64,000 bases of DNA from Kitasatospora albolonga. Its GTDB lineage: Bacteria > Actinomycetota > Actinomycetes > Streptomycetales > Streptomycetaceae. This document shows, piece after piece, positions 41,769 through 48,301 of the stretch (the stretch's first letter is position 1; each line of letters opens with the position of its first letter). The DNA lies in contig CP020563.1 in assembly GCA_002082585.1 (NCBI GenBank), positions 3,900,001-3,964,000 on the forward strand, read 5' to 3'. Under the pieces are notes generated by a model, which worked only from the letters and a program-made list of their open reading frames with translations, was not told where the DNA came from and searched no databases. Made by a program: the position numbers and the translations under genes.

Positions 41769-42116
41769 GGGGAGTGTTCCTCAGGATCTCGGTGGTGCGG
41801 TCGGCGGCGTGCCGTCTCGCCATCGGGGAAGTGCCGCCGACTCGCGCGGAGCGCGATGGACAGTGCTGTCGTGCCCGAAGGGCACGCCCGTTGGCCCGGC
41901 GTCCGGACGTTTCGGCCGACTGCGAGCCGGGCCACGCTGAGCCGTCCGGAGGACGCCCTTTCGCACGGGGCCGGTGATCGGCGCTGGCCGCCGACGCGGC
42001 CGGACTCCGGCCGGTGGTGGGCGGAGCGTGGGGTGGGCGGCTCGATGCCGCCCACCCCGCGGCCCGGCGGCCGGGGTCCGGCCGGGCGGTGGCTCCCGCC
42101 CGGCCGGTGGTTGCGG
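41769..42116. other. 348-bp structured intergenic stretch
   Basis: No gene is visible. Several hairpins occur: the terminator-like one at 42030-42058, CGTGCCC-GAA-GGGCACG near 41869-41886, and an imperfect pair of GGCGTCCGGACG-like arms between 41910 and 41960. It contains no copy of the TTTAATTAA promoter. Confidence 0.45.
42030..42058 (-). terminator. terminator-like hairpin after the zinc-finger/OB-fold gene
   Basis: Perfect 12-bp arms (GGGGTGGGCGGC and complement) with a TCGAT loop, 58 bases downstream of the stop of the minus-strand gene at 42117. Confidence 0.6.
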
Positions 42117-43337
42117 CTACGCGGCGGCCGGTTCGCGCTCGTTGACGCGGCACCGGGTGAGTACGGTCTGCGCGGTCTCGCCGTAGATGCTGTGGTCCTT
42201 GACCGTGCCGGTCAGCTCGACCTCGTCGCCCTGGTCCGGGACGGTTCCGGCGCTGCTGAACCAGACGAAGACGTTTCCACCGTCGTCCTGGAACTTCACC
42301 AGTCGGCGGCGCTGGGCGTGGTAGCCGTACGTCCGGCCCTCCAGCTCGATCACGGTCGTAACGGTGGCGGTGGTGGTGATCCGCTCGCCCACCGTGCCCT
42401 GCGGCTTGCTGTTCTGGGCGGCCCGCTCGGCGGCTTCCTTCTCCTGGTCGCGGTACCACCCGGCGATGGCGGACACCAGCGTCGGCAGGTGGCGCGGGTC
42501 GACGGTCTCGCCCTTCGCCAACTGCCCCACCTTGTGGCGGTAGTCGGAGAGACTGCCGTATCCCTGGACGGCCCATGCCCGGACGGCGGCGGCGGTGGTC
42601 GGCGCGTCGCGGTCGGCGTCGATGGCGTCCTTCCACTCCTGCGGGGCCTTGCGGTCGAAGAAGTACCCTTCGACGCCGTCGGCGGTCGGAGACGCGTCCT
42701 TCCACTGCTCGGACCGGCTGTAGAACCGGCCCTCCTCCTTGACGATGGCGGCGGTCACCCGCAGGACCTCGATCACCGGGACGCGGAGGTCGGCCGGGAT
42801 GCCGCCCCCTTCGCCGTCCCAATCGGAGTCCTTCAGCGTGCCGAACCGCCACAGGGCCTCAAGTCCCTTGATCGGCAGGCCGGTGTACGGCTCGACGCAC
42901 GTCGTGCCCAACTGCCGCATCTCTCCGTTCTCATGGCGAGCAAGGTAGGTGGCGGTGCGGTGACGGGCGACGGCGCACCCGTGGCAGAAGTTCTCGATGG
43001 CCCGGTACTGGCGCGCGGCCTCGGCGTCCTGCTCGGGCAGACCGGGGAACAGGCTGGTGATCGTCTCGCCGCTCTCCTCGTCGTGGTCCAGGCGGGCGAT
43101 GACGGTCCAGCCCTGGTGACGCGGGACGTCGCCGGAGATCGACACGGTGACGGTGGGGCGCTTGCCGATCACGCGGCCGTCAAGGTCGCGGTAGTTGGCT
43201 AGGAACGGCTCGGAGAAGTGGAGCGCGTACGGGCTGAGGCGGTGGACAGCGGCGCGCGTATTGGTGGCCTCGACAAGCTGACGGACGCGGGACTGTGCCG
43301 TGGCGGGGATGGAAAACCGCATGAGTGCGCTGGTCAT
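42117..43337 (-). CDS. zinc-finger plus OB-fold-like protein, ssDNA-binding candidate
   Basis: ATG 43337 gives 406 residues, with CAGGAG between the CTCTCACCAG box and the start. Residues about 115-155 hold ENFCHGCAVARHRTATYLAR and GTTCVEPYTG, a CxxC..C finger typical of a phage/plasmid family. The C-terminal 90 residues look like an OB-fold: RITTTATVTTVIELEGRTYG, DGGNVFVWFSSAGTVPDQGD, EVELTGTVKDHSIYGETAQT, VLTRCRV. This could coat incoming single strands, a role played by plasmid SSB in other leading regions. The ssDNA-binding role is inference. Confidence 0.6.
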   Translation of the reverse strand: MTSALMRFSIPATAQSRVRQLVEATNTRAAVHRLSPYALHFSEPFLANYRDLDGRVIGKRPTVTVSISGDVPRHQGWTVIARLDHDEESGETITSLFPGLPEQDAEAARQYRAIENFCHGCAVARHRTATYLARHENGEMRQLGTTCVEPYTGLPIKGLEALWRFGTLKDSDWDGEGGGIPADLRVPVIEVLRVTAAIVKEEGRFYSRSEQWKDASPTADGVEGYFFDRKAPQEWKDAIDADRDAPTTAAAVRAWAVQGYGSLSDYRHKVGQLAKGETVDPRHLPTLVSAIAGWYRDQEKEAAERAAQNSKPQGTVGERITTTATVTTVIELEGRTYGYHAQRRRLVKFQDDGGNVFVWFSSAGTVPDQGDEVELTGTVKDHSIYGETAQTVLTRCRVNEREPAAA

Positions 43338-43350
43338 CAGGGTGCTCCTG

Positions 43351-43500
43351 CTGGTGAGAGAGGAATTCGCGGGCCCGGCCGGGCGGGTTGCCCTCCGCGT
43401 ACGGCCGGGGCGGTCCGGCTGGCGGACCGTGGTGTTGGAAGGGGGGTTGCCCTCCCCCTCCAACACCATTAATTAAACCATGTTTTGAGGTGTAGGGCAA
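43351..43500 (-). promoter_or_regulatory. leading-region module 5
   Basis: Minus-strand reading: -35 TTGCCC (43500-43495), 17-base spacer ending AACATGG, -10 TTTAAT (43477-43472) in TTTAATTAATG. A hairpin with GGTGTTGGA/TCCAACACC arms and G4-5/C4-5 inner arms (about 43434-43468) follows. Then a second hairpin of the same design with CCCGGCCG/CGGCCGGG arms (about 43376-43410) and CTCTCACCAG (43360-43351). The promoter overlaps the 3' end of the upstream gene, whose TAA stop lies in the -10 box. Confidence 0.75.
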
Positions 43501-43910
43501 GCATCCCGGCCGGGGATGTCGAGTGCGGCGCGGTCGCGCAGGAACGCGGCGAACAGGGCGGCGGTGTAGCTGTCGGCGGTGTAGCTGTCGGCGGTGCCGT
43601 AGGTGCGGCGGCAGTCCAGTGCGCCGATGCGCTCGCCCCGGTGGTGAACGGGGAACGCTGCGCCGGGGGCCGGGATGGCGAGCGCGTACAGTCCGCGCGG
43701 GGTGTCCACGCGCAGGACGACGGCGGCGGACTGGTGGTCGTAGGCGGCGGACCAGCGGCGGGGCCCGATGCCGAACTCCGCGAGACCGGCCGCGATGGCG
43801 CGGGCCTGCATGATGTCGGCGGTGGTGCCGGGGTCGGGCTCGACGGGGGCAGGGACGCATCCGCAACCGTGGTCGTCGGCGTGGGTCTCGAACAGAGCTG
43901 TACGGGTCAC
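43473..43910 (-). CDS. hypothetical protein, 145 residues
   Basis: ATG 43910 begins MTRTALFETHADDHGCGCVP. The body contains MQARAIAAGLAEFGIGPRRW, QSAAVVLRVDTPRGLYALAI and RRTYGTADSYTADSYTAALF. The last part carries a recent 15-bp duplication. It ends CPTPQNMV, where the final codons and stop are part of promoter module 5; the DUF6197-like gene ends the same way at module 6. No family recognised. It follows the ParB-like gene. Confidence 0.55.
   Translation of the reverse strand: MTRTALFETHADDHGCGCVPAPVEPDPGTTADIMQARAIAAGLAEFGIGPRRWSAAYDHQSAAVVLRVDTPRGLYALAIPAPGAAFPVHHRGERIGALDCRRTYGTADSYTADSYTAALFAAFLRDRAALDIPGRDACPTPQNMV
43561..43590. repeat. 15-bp tandem duplication inside a gene
   Basis: GCGGTGTAGCTGTCG occurs twice in direct succession, giving TADSYTADSY in the minus-strand protein. 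In-frame, so the protein is not disrupted. It looks recent because the copies are identical. Confidence 0.85.
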
Positions 43911-43928
43911 TGTGGGGCTCCTGGGGCG

Positions 43929-43958
43929 GCCGGGGGCGGGAGGGTTCCCGCCCCCGGC
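43929..43958 (-). terminator. intercistronic hairpin after the ParB-like gene
   Basis: Perfect 13-bp arms (GCCGGGGGCGGGA and complement) with a four-base loop, in the 66-bp gap between the ParB-like gene and the 43910 start. Confidence 0.6.
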
Positions 43959-43976
43959 GTCGGGCGGCTGAGGCGG

Positions 43977-45746
43977 TTAGGCGGCGGCTTCGTCGTCGCT
44001 GGCCGGGTCGTCGGCTTCCTCGGCCTCCGGCTCGCCCGCCTCCTCGTCGGTGCCGGGCTCCTGCTCGGTCTCCGGCTCACTGCCGGACGTGATCGCGCGG
44101 GGCTTCTTCTTCGACGGGTCGTACGGCTCGTCGTCCACCACCGACTGCTCAATGGGCGTGAGCGGGTACCCGAGCGACGCGAGCACCTGGAACCACCGGC
44201 CGGTGGGCGTCCGCGTCCACGGGGCACGCTGGCTGTCCGTCCTCCACGCGGACCGGTTCGCGCACTTCTCCCGTACGGCGGCGATGGCGGCGAACTGGAG
44301 CTGCGGGGCCCTGCGGGGGTCCTTGGCTGCATGCTCGGCGAAGCTACGGCGGTCCTTGGCCTGCTCGGTGTTCAGCCCCAGAAAGGCGGCCAAAATCTCA
44401 GTGGTCGGCTCCTTGATGAGATCATCGAGACCCCAACTGGCGTTCAGCAGAGCGTCGTTCACGTGGCCGATCAGGGTATTGGTGGCGGTCTTCGGGAGGT
44501 TGCGCCGCTTGATCAGGTCGGTGAGCCACCTCCGGCGCAGGGACTCGGCCGCGTCCCAGTCCAGATTCCCCTTCTTGACGGCGGCGCGGGCGGCGCGCTC
44601 AGCCTCCACCTCGGCGGCGGACTTCGTCCCGCCGGTGCTGCCGGTGCTCTCGGGCACGGTGTGCCCGTACAACGTCGGAGCGGAGCAGTAGGGCATGTAC
44701 CGGTCCGCCCGCCGCTCGTCGAACACCCACACCAGACCCTTGCAGTCGGCGTGCTCCTCGGCGCTGATGCCGCGCAGTCCCCACACGGGCATGGCGCGCT
44801 CGGACAGCTCCTCGGCGTCCCGGATCTTCTGCCCGGCCGCCTCCAGCTCCGCGCGGTGGGCCTCGGCCTTGGTCCGCTTGTCGCGCTTGGTCCGCTCGAC
44901 CGCGATAGCCCAGTCAACGTCTCCTTCGTCGGCGTCGTCGTCGGCGGCGGCCTCGGTGATCGCGGCGAGCGCTTCGGCGTCTTCCGCGAACTCCGACAGC
45001 GCGGCCAGGTGCTCGAACGTCCACTCGTAGCTGCTCGCGCCGCTGACAGCGGCCGACAGCTTCTCGTCGGACCGGACCCTGACCAGTGTCTTGACGTCCT
45101 TCTGCCGCACGCCTGCGGCCTTGGCGATCCGGCCCACCTGCGCGCCCGCCTCGGCCGCGCTGAACATGGCCTGGTTCACCTCGGTCCTGGTGAGGCTCTT
45201 GCGGTGCTGAGCGGTCGTGATCATGTCGAGAAACTGTCCGGCCGCGTCGCGGTCGTCGTCCTCCCACTCGTACGGCAAGTGGGTAAGACCCGCGTCCGTA
45301 GCGGCGTGGTAGCGGCGGTTTCCGTCGTTGACCTGGAGAACTCCGCCGTCGAGTCGCTGGATCTTTACGGGGATGCGGCACCCCTCGGTGCGGAGCGATT
45401 CCACGAACGGCGCGTTCAGGTCAAGGTCTTCGCGGGCGTTCTTCGGGTGCGGGGTGAGCGCGTCGAGCCGGATGACGGGGCGCGGGGTGACCGGCACGGT
45501 CTTCAGCCCTGCGGCGGCGGCGGCGGCCAGTCGCCGGAACCCGTCGATGACCTGCGGCACGTCGCCGTTGGTGCGCACGACGTACAGCGGCTCCACGACG
45601 CCGTTGTCCTTCACGTCGGCCAGCAGATCGGCTGGGGCCTCGATGTCGCGGACGTTGCCGGGGTGCGCGGCCAACTCGGCGACGGCGAGGGTCGGCCACG
45701 GTGCAGGGGCAGCCTGAACGCTGGCCTGGGTCTTGGTGTTCGTCAT
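43977..45746 (-). CDS. ParB-like protein with two N-terminal ParB domains
   Basis: ATG 45746 gives 589 residues. Two ParB/Srx-type domains lie in tandem: residues about 20-90 (LAAHPGNVRDIEAPADLLAD, VPQVIDGFRRLAAAAAAGLK) and about 96-165 (LTPHPKNAREDLDLNAPFVE, LQVNDGNRRYHAATDAGLTH). Both keep the D/N-G-x-R-R motif that binds nucleotide in this fold. An HTH part (KSLTRTEVNQAMFSAAEAGA, KAAGVRQKDVKTLVRVRSDE) follows, then a long helical and acidic tail. No ParA gene is nearby, so partition is unlikely. ParB-fold proteins are recurrent leading-region proteins on conjugative plasmids. Driven by module 6. Confidence 0.75.
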   Translation of the reverse strand: MTNTKTQASVQAAPAPWPTLAVAELAAHPGNVRDIEAPADLLADVKDNGVVEPLYVVRTNGDVPQVIDGFRRLAAAAAAGLKTVPVTPRPVIRLDALTPHPKNAREDLDLNAPFVESLRTEGCRIPVKIQRLDGGVLQVNDGNRRYHAATDAGLTHLPYEWEDDDRDAAGQFLDMITTAQHRKSLTRTEVNQAMFSAAEAGAQVGRIAKAAGVRQKDVKTLVRVRSDEKLSAAVSGASSYEWTFEHLAALSEFAEDAEALAAITEAAADDDADEGDVDWAIAVERTKRDKRTKAEAHRAELEAAGQKIRDAEELSERAMPVWGLRGISAEEHADCKGLVWVFDERRADRYMPYCSAPTLYGHTVPESTGSTGGTKSAAEVEAERAARAAVKKGNLDWDAAESLRRRWLTDLIKRRNLPKTATNTLIGHVNDALLNASWGLDDLIKEPTTEILAAFLGLNTEQAKDRRSFAEHAAKDPRRAPQLQFAAIAAVREKCANRSAWRTDSQRAPWTRTPTGRWFQVLASLGYPLTPIEQSVVDDEPYDPSKKKPRAITSGSEPETEQEPGTDEEAGEPEAEEADDPASDDEAAA

Positions 45747-45770
45747 CGGTCTTTCACTTCCTGGTGAGAG

Positions 45771-45867
45771 TTCGTCGGGCCGTCCGGCCCGGTGAGGTGT
45801 CGGTCGGGGGGTTGCCCTCCCCCGTTCCGACACCATTAATTAAACCATGTTATTGAGTGTGGGGCAA
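45771..45867 (-). promoter_or_regulatory. leading-region module 6
   Basis: Minus-strand reading: -35 TTGCCC (45867-45862), 17-base spacer ending AACATGG, -10 TTTAAT (45844-45839) in TTTAATTAATG. Hairpin with GTCGG/CCGAC and G4-5/C4-5 arms (about 45802-45832), then CTCTCACCAG (45780-45771). The promoter overlaps the end of the DUF6197-like gene, whose TAA is inside the -10 box. Confidence 0.75.
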
Positions 45868-46304
45868 CCGGGGCTGCCGTGATCGCCGTCACTCGGGTGC
45901 AGGGCTGCGGCGGTGCGGATCATGGCGGCGGCCTCGGCGGTGGTGCGGTCGGGCTTGTCCCCCCAGCACCACAGGAGGGTGCGCCGGTAGGCGTCCTCCG
46001 TGAGCCGCAGCTTTCGCCACCGGACCCCGGACACGGGGCGGCCGTTGACCTGATTGCTGAGAACCACAAGGGAGTCGAACAGGGCGCGTTGGAAGATGTC
46101 CCACGGTTCACCGCGTACGGACCAGCGGGGCCGGACGGAGCGCACGCCGCGCCCCCATGCGTGCAGCACGGTGCACGGGGCGGTGTCGCCCATCCGGCCG
46201 GGCTGCCAGAGGTGATCGCCCTGGTAGAGCCCGACGCGCTCGATGTGGTCGGCGGCGGCCGTGAGGATGCGGGCGGGGGTCGCGTGGTAGCGGCGTGCGG
46301 TCAT
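45840..46304 (-). CDS. DUF6197-like protein, paralogue of the 34731-35159 gene
   Basis: The protein has 154 residues from ATG 46304. ATPARILTAAADHIERVGLY, QGDHLWQPGRMGDTAPCTVL and DRTTAEAAAMIRTAAALHPS match the paralogue at 34731. Family resemblance to DUF6197 is from memory. The C-terminus CPTLNNMV is built from the promoter spacer of module 6, showing how tightly the array is packed. Function unknown. Confidence 0.6.
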   Translation of the reverse strand: MTARRYHATPARILTAAADHIERVGLYQGDHLWQPGRMGDTAPCTVLHAWGRGVRSVRPRWSVRGEPWDIFQRALFDSLVVLSNQVNGRPVSGVRWRKLRLTEDAYRRTLLWCWGDKPDRTTAEAAAMIRTAAALHPSDGDHGSPGCPTLNNMV

Positions 46305-46331
46305 GCGGGGCTCCTCGGTCGGAATCGGAAA

Positions 46332-46538
46332 TCAGGAAGCGGTCATACCGGAGACGACGTGCTGGGGACAGAGGGCGTAGTACTGCGCCCCAACAGCGCT
46401 GGATGGCCACCGCCGGACAACGACGCGCGTCAAGCTCTCTTTCGTCCCACAGTCCCGACATGCCAACCAAGCCCTTCCTGCCTGCATTTGATCGCTATCG
46501 GCTATCCATCGAGGTATAGGTCGGTTCTTCAGCGACAT
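46332..46538 (-). CDS. 68-residue zinc-binding small protein
   Basis: ATG 46538. AWLACRDCGTKESLTRVVVR and QYYALCPQHVVSGMTAS contain CxxC and a later CxxH, consistent with one zinc site. It lies between the DUF2786 gene and the DUF6197-like gene in the same orientation. Not recognised further. Confidence 0.5.
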   Translation of the reverse strand: MSLKNRPIPRWIADSDQMQAGRAWLACRDCGTKESLTRVVVRRWPSSAVGAQYYALCPQHVVSGMTAS

Positions 46539-46568
46539 GGATGCTCTCTGCTTTCGCGTAAGTGCGGG

Positions 46569-46597
46569 GGCCGGGGCGCCGGGCTGCCGCCCCGGCC
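46569..46597 (-). terminator. hairpin after the DUF2786 gene
   Basis: Perfect 10-bp arms (GGCCGGGGCG and complement) with a nine-base loop, 14 bases downstream of the DUF2786 stop. Confidence 0.55.
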
Positions 46598-46610
46598 GGG
46601 ATGGGGCGGA

Positions 46611-47348
46611 TCAGGCTGTGAGCGCCCCGGCACTCTGGGCACCGATGCGGCGGGCGCCTCCGATGTCGGCGCGGTTGCCTGCGGCGGCTCCGTCGCCGTA
46701 CCCGCTGCCGCTGTACGAGCCGCGCGACTGCCGGACGCGCGGGTGCTCCTCGCGGTAGAGGGCCTCCACCCTCGCGTCACGGTCGGCCAGCACGAGTTCA
46801 CCGCTGCGGCCGGTGGCCGACGTCTCCCCGCTGGCGGCAGCGCGGGCGGCCCGCTCGATCGCGTCAAGCCGTTCTATGACGCGCTCGATGAATCCGATGG
46901 TCCACGAGTTGCGCCATGCTCGCGCGCTGCGGACACCGTACGGGACGACCTGCGCGTTGAGCCCGCCGAGCATCTGGATCAGAAGGGAGGCGTACAGGAC
47001 TTCGGCGCGCTGAACGTCGGACTCATGGCCGACGATGTGAACGCGGCGCACCTTGCCCCTCACACCCATGTGCACGGCCTTGCATCCGACGCTCTGAGCG
47101 ATGAAGCAGATCAGCCGGACACGGGACATGGCCCACGGGTTGGGGAGGTCGACGTACTTCGCGGTGACCGCGTCCCGCGACGGCTGCCCGTCGCTCAGCA
47201 TGGCCTCTTCGACGCCGTACTTCGCCATCATCTCGAATGCCCGCTTCCGGGCAAGCTCCGCCTCTGACTCCGGCGTACGGGGGTCCTCTGCCGTGGCGAG
47301 CAGAGCGCGGATGGTGTCGAGCTTTCCGGGGGCCTTCGTGGTGCTCAC
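46611..47348 (-). CDS. DUF2786-domain protein
   Basis: GTG 47348 gives 245 residues, with CAGGAG between the CTCTCACCAG box and the start. The DUF2786 signature is at the N-terminus: KLDTIRALLATAEDPRTPES, EAELARKRAFEMMAKYGVEE. The middle (RVRLICFIAQSVGCKAVHMG, VHIVGHESDVQRAEVLYASL) resembles the domain that usually follows DUF2786. The C-terminal 40 residues are Gly/Ser-rich. Common on phages and conjugative elements of actinobacteria, function unsettled. First gene of the array behind module 7. Confidence 0.75.
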   Translation of the reverse strand: MSTTKAPGKLDTIRALLATAEDPRTPESEAELARKRAFEMMAKYGVEEAMLSDGQPSRDAVTAKYVDLPNPWAMSRVRLICFIAQSVGCKAVHMGVRGKVRRVHIVGHESDVQRAEVLYASLLIQMLGGLNAQVVPYGVRSARAWRNSWTIGFIERVIERLDAIERAARAAASGETSATGRSGELVLADRDARVEALYREEHPRVRQSRGSYSGSGYGDGAAAGNRADIGGARRIGAQSAGALTA

Positions 47349-47358
47349 GTTCGTTCTC

Positions 47359-47465
47359 CTGGTGAGAGAGGTTGTCGGCGGCCGGTCGGCCTGCCGTTCG
47401 CCGGTCGGGGGTCGCCCTCCCCTTCCGACATCATTAATTAAACCACGTTCTCGGGTTCGAGGCAA
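47359..47465 (-). promoter_or_regulatory. leading-region module 7
   Basis: Minus-strand reading: -35 TTGCCT (47465-47460), 17-base spacer ending AACGTGG, -10 TTTAAT (47442-47437) in TTTAATTAATG. Hairpin with GTCGG/CCGAC and G4/C4 arms (about 47403-47430), then CTCTCACCAG (47368-47359). A 150-bp imperfect palindrome lies 55 bp upstream, as at module 4. Confidence 0.75.
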
Positions 47466-47851
47466 GCCCTCTCCACACCAAACCCGCAGGTGACAACGCT
47501 CCTCCCGCACCACACACCCGCTTCCATCCCGTACGCCGTCGACCCACACGCACGTGGAGCGGACGCGGTGCCGGGCGTCCAGGTGGAGCGCGCCACTGCA
47601 CGAACGACCTGGACGCCCGGTGCCGTGTCTGCTCGCCTTGGCTGGGTCGACGGTGTGCGGGATGGAAGCACCCTCACCCCCACGAACCCGCAGCCGGGCA
47701 CGAAGCCCCCTCCGCCCGGTGCCGGCCGATCCCCCGCCGGAGGCACTGATCACTGACCTGACCCCACCGAACCCGTGGTTCGAGATGTCCGCGGACCTGT
47801 GCCTACGGTGCGCGCGACGAGCCACGATTTCGAACAGGACTGGGGGCACAG
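47466..47851. other. 386-bp divergent intergenic stretch with long palindrome
   Basis: No gene is visible. It separates the minus-strand array from the plus-strand gene at 47852 and contains palindrome copy B (47520-47669). It must also hold the promoter of the 47852 gene, which I cannot place. Confidence 0.5.
47520..47669. repeat. 150-bp imperfect palindrome (single-strand promoter or origin candidate), copy B
   Basis: Left arm 47520-47584 and right arm 47607-47669 pair through GCTTCCATCCCG, CCGTCGACCCA and CCGGGCGTCCAGGT, with scattered single mismatches and a two-base bulge. The loop is 22 bases. Both the flank CACCACACACCCG and the inner GTCCAGG core are shared with copy A at 40230, and both copies stand just upstream of a repeated promoter. 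The two elements are therefore homologous. Confidence 0.75.
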
Positions 47852-48301
47852 GTGAGCACCAATTCGGCAGGGCCGGTAAGCACGTCGGAGCTGCGACGGC
47901 GGGTTCGCGCTGCTGAAGCACTGAAGGCGAAGACGCGCGAGATAGCCGCCGCGAACACGCTGACCGCGCGAGAGGCCGCGGCGAAGGCGGCCACGGCGAA
48001 GGAGGAGGCCGACGTCACCGCGCGGGAAGCCGCTGCTGTCGTCCTGCGGCTGTTCGACAACGACGCCGAGTTGGTCTCGGAACTGTTGGGCATCCCAGCA
48101 GAGGAGCTGGACCGGGAGGCGAAGCCTGTTACCGCCGCTCGGGCGAAGGAGGTAATCGAGGAGCTGCGGGCCCGCGCCGAGCGGCCTCGCTCTACCCGCA
48201 CCCGTAAGCCTCGACCGGATGCGGCCGGCGCGGCTTTCTCGACCCCGGACACCCCGCCCCCGGTGGTCCCGACGGATGACGGCCGGGCTGATGCCGCCTG
48301 A
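47852..48301 (+). CDS. helical hypothetical protein, 149 residues
   Basis: GTG 47852 begins MSTNSAGPVSTSELRRRVRA. A long Ala-rich helix (EALKAKTREIAAANTLTARE, AAAKAATAKEEADVTAREAA) and a second charged helical part (AELVSELLGIPAEELDREAK) suggest a coiled coil. The C-terminal 40 residues are disordered (RPRSTRTRKPRPDAAGAAF). Opposite in direction to the leading-region array. No family recognised. Confidence 0.55.
   Translation: MSTNSAGPVSTSELRRRVRAAEALKAKTREIAAANTLTAREAAAKAATAKEEADVTAREAAAVVLRLFDNDAELVSELLGIPAEELDREAKPVTAARAKEVIEELRARAERPRSTRTRKPRPDAAGAAFSTPDTPPPVVPTDDGRADAA

Noticed and set aside
40284..43202. A 972-codon plus-strand open frame across two minus-strand genes
   Set aside because: It crosses the palindrome, an intergenic gap and two well-supported minus-strand genes, and has no recognisable domain. 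Shadow frame.
43485..45767. A 760-codon plus-strand open frame opposite the ParB-like gene
   Set aside because: Gly/Val/Arg-rich mirror text. The minus strand carries ParB domains, a promoter and a start box.
33503..47465. CRISPR array
   Set aside because: The repeated modules are 1 to 5 kb apart with genes between them. There are no short regular spacers and no cas genes.
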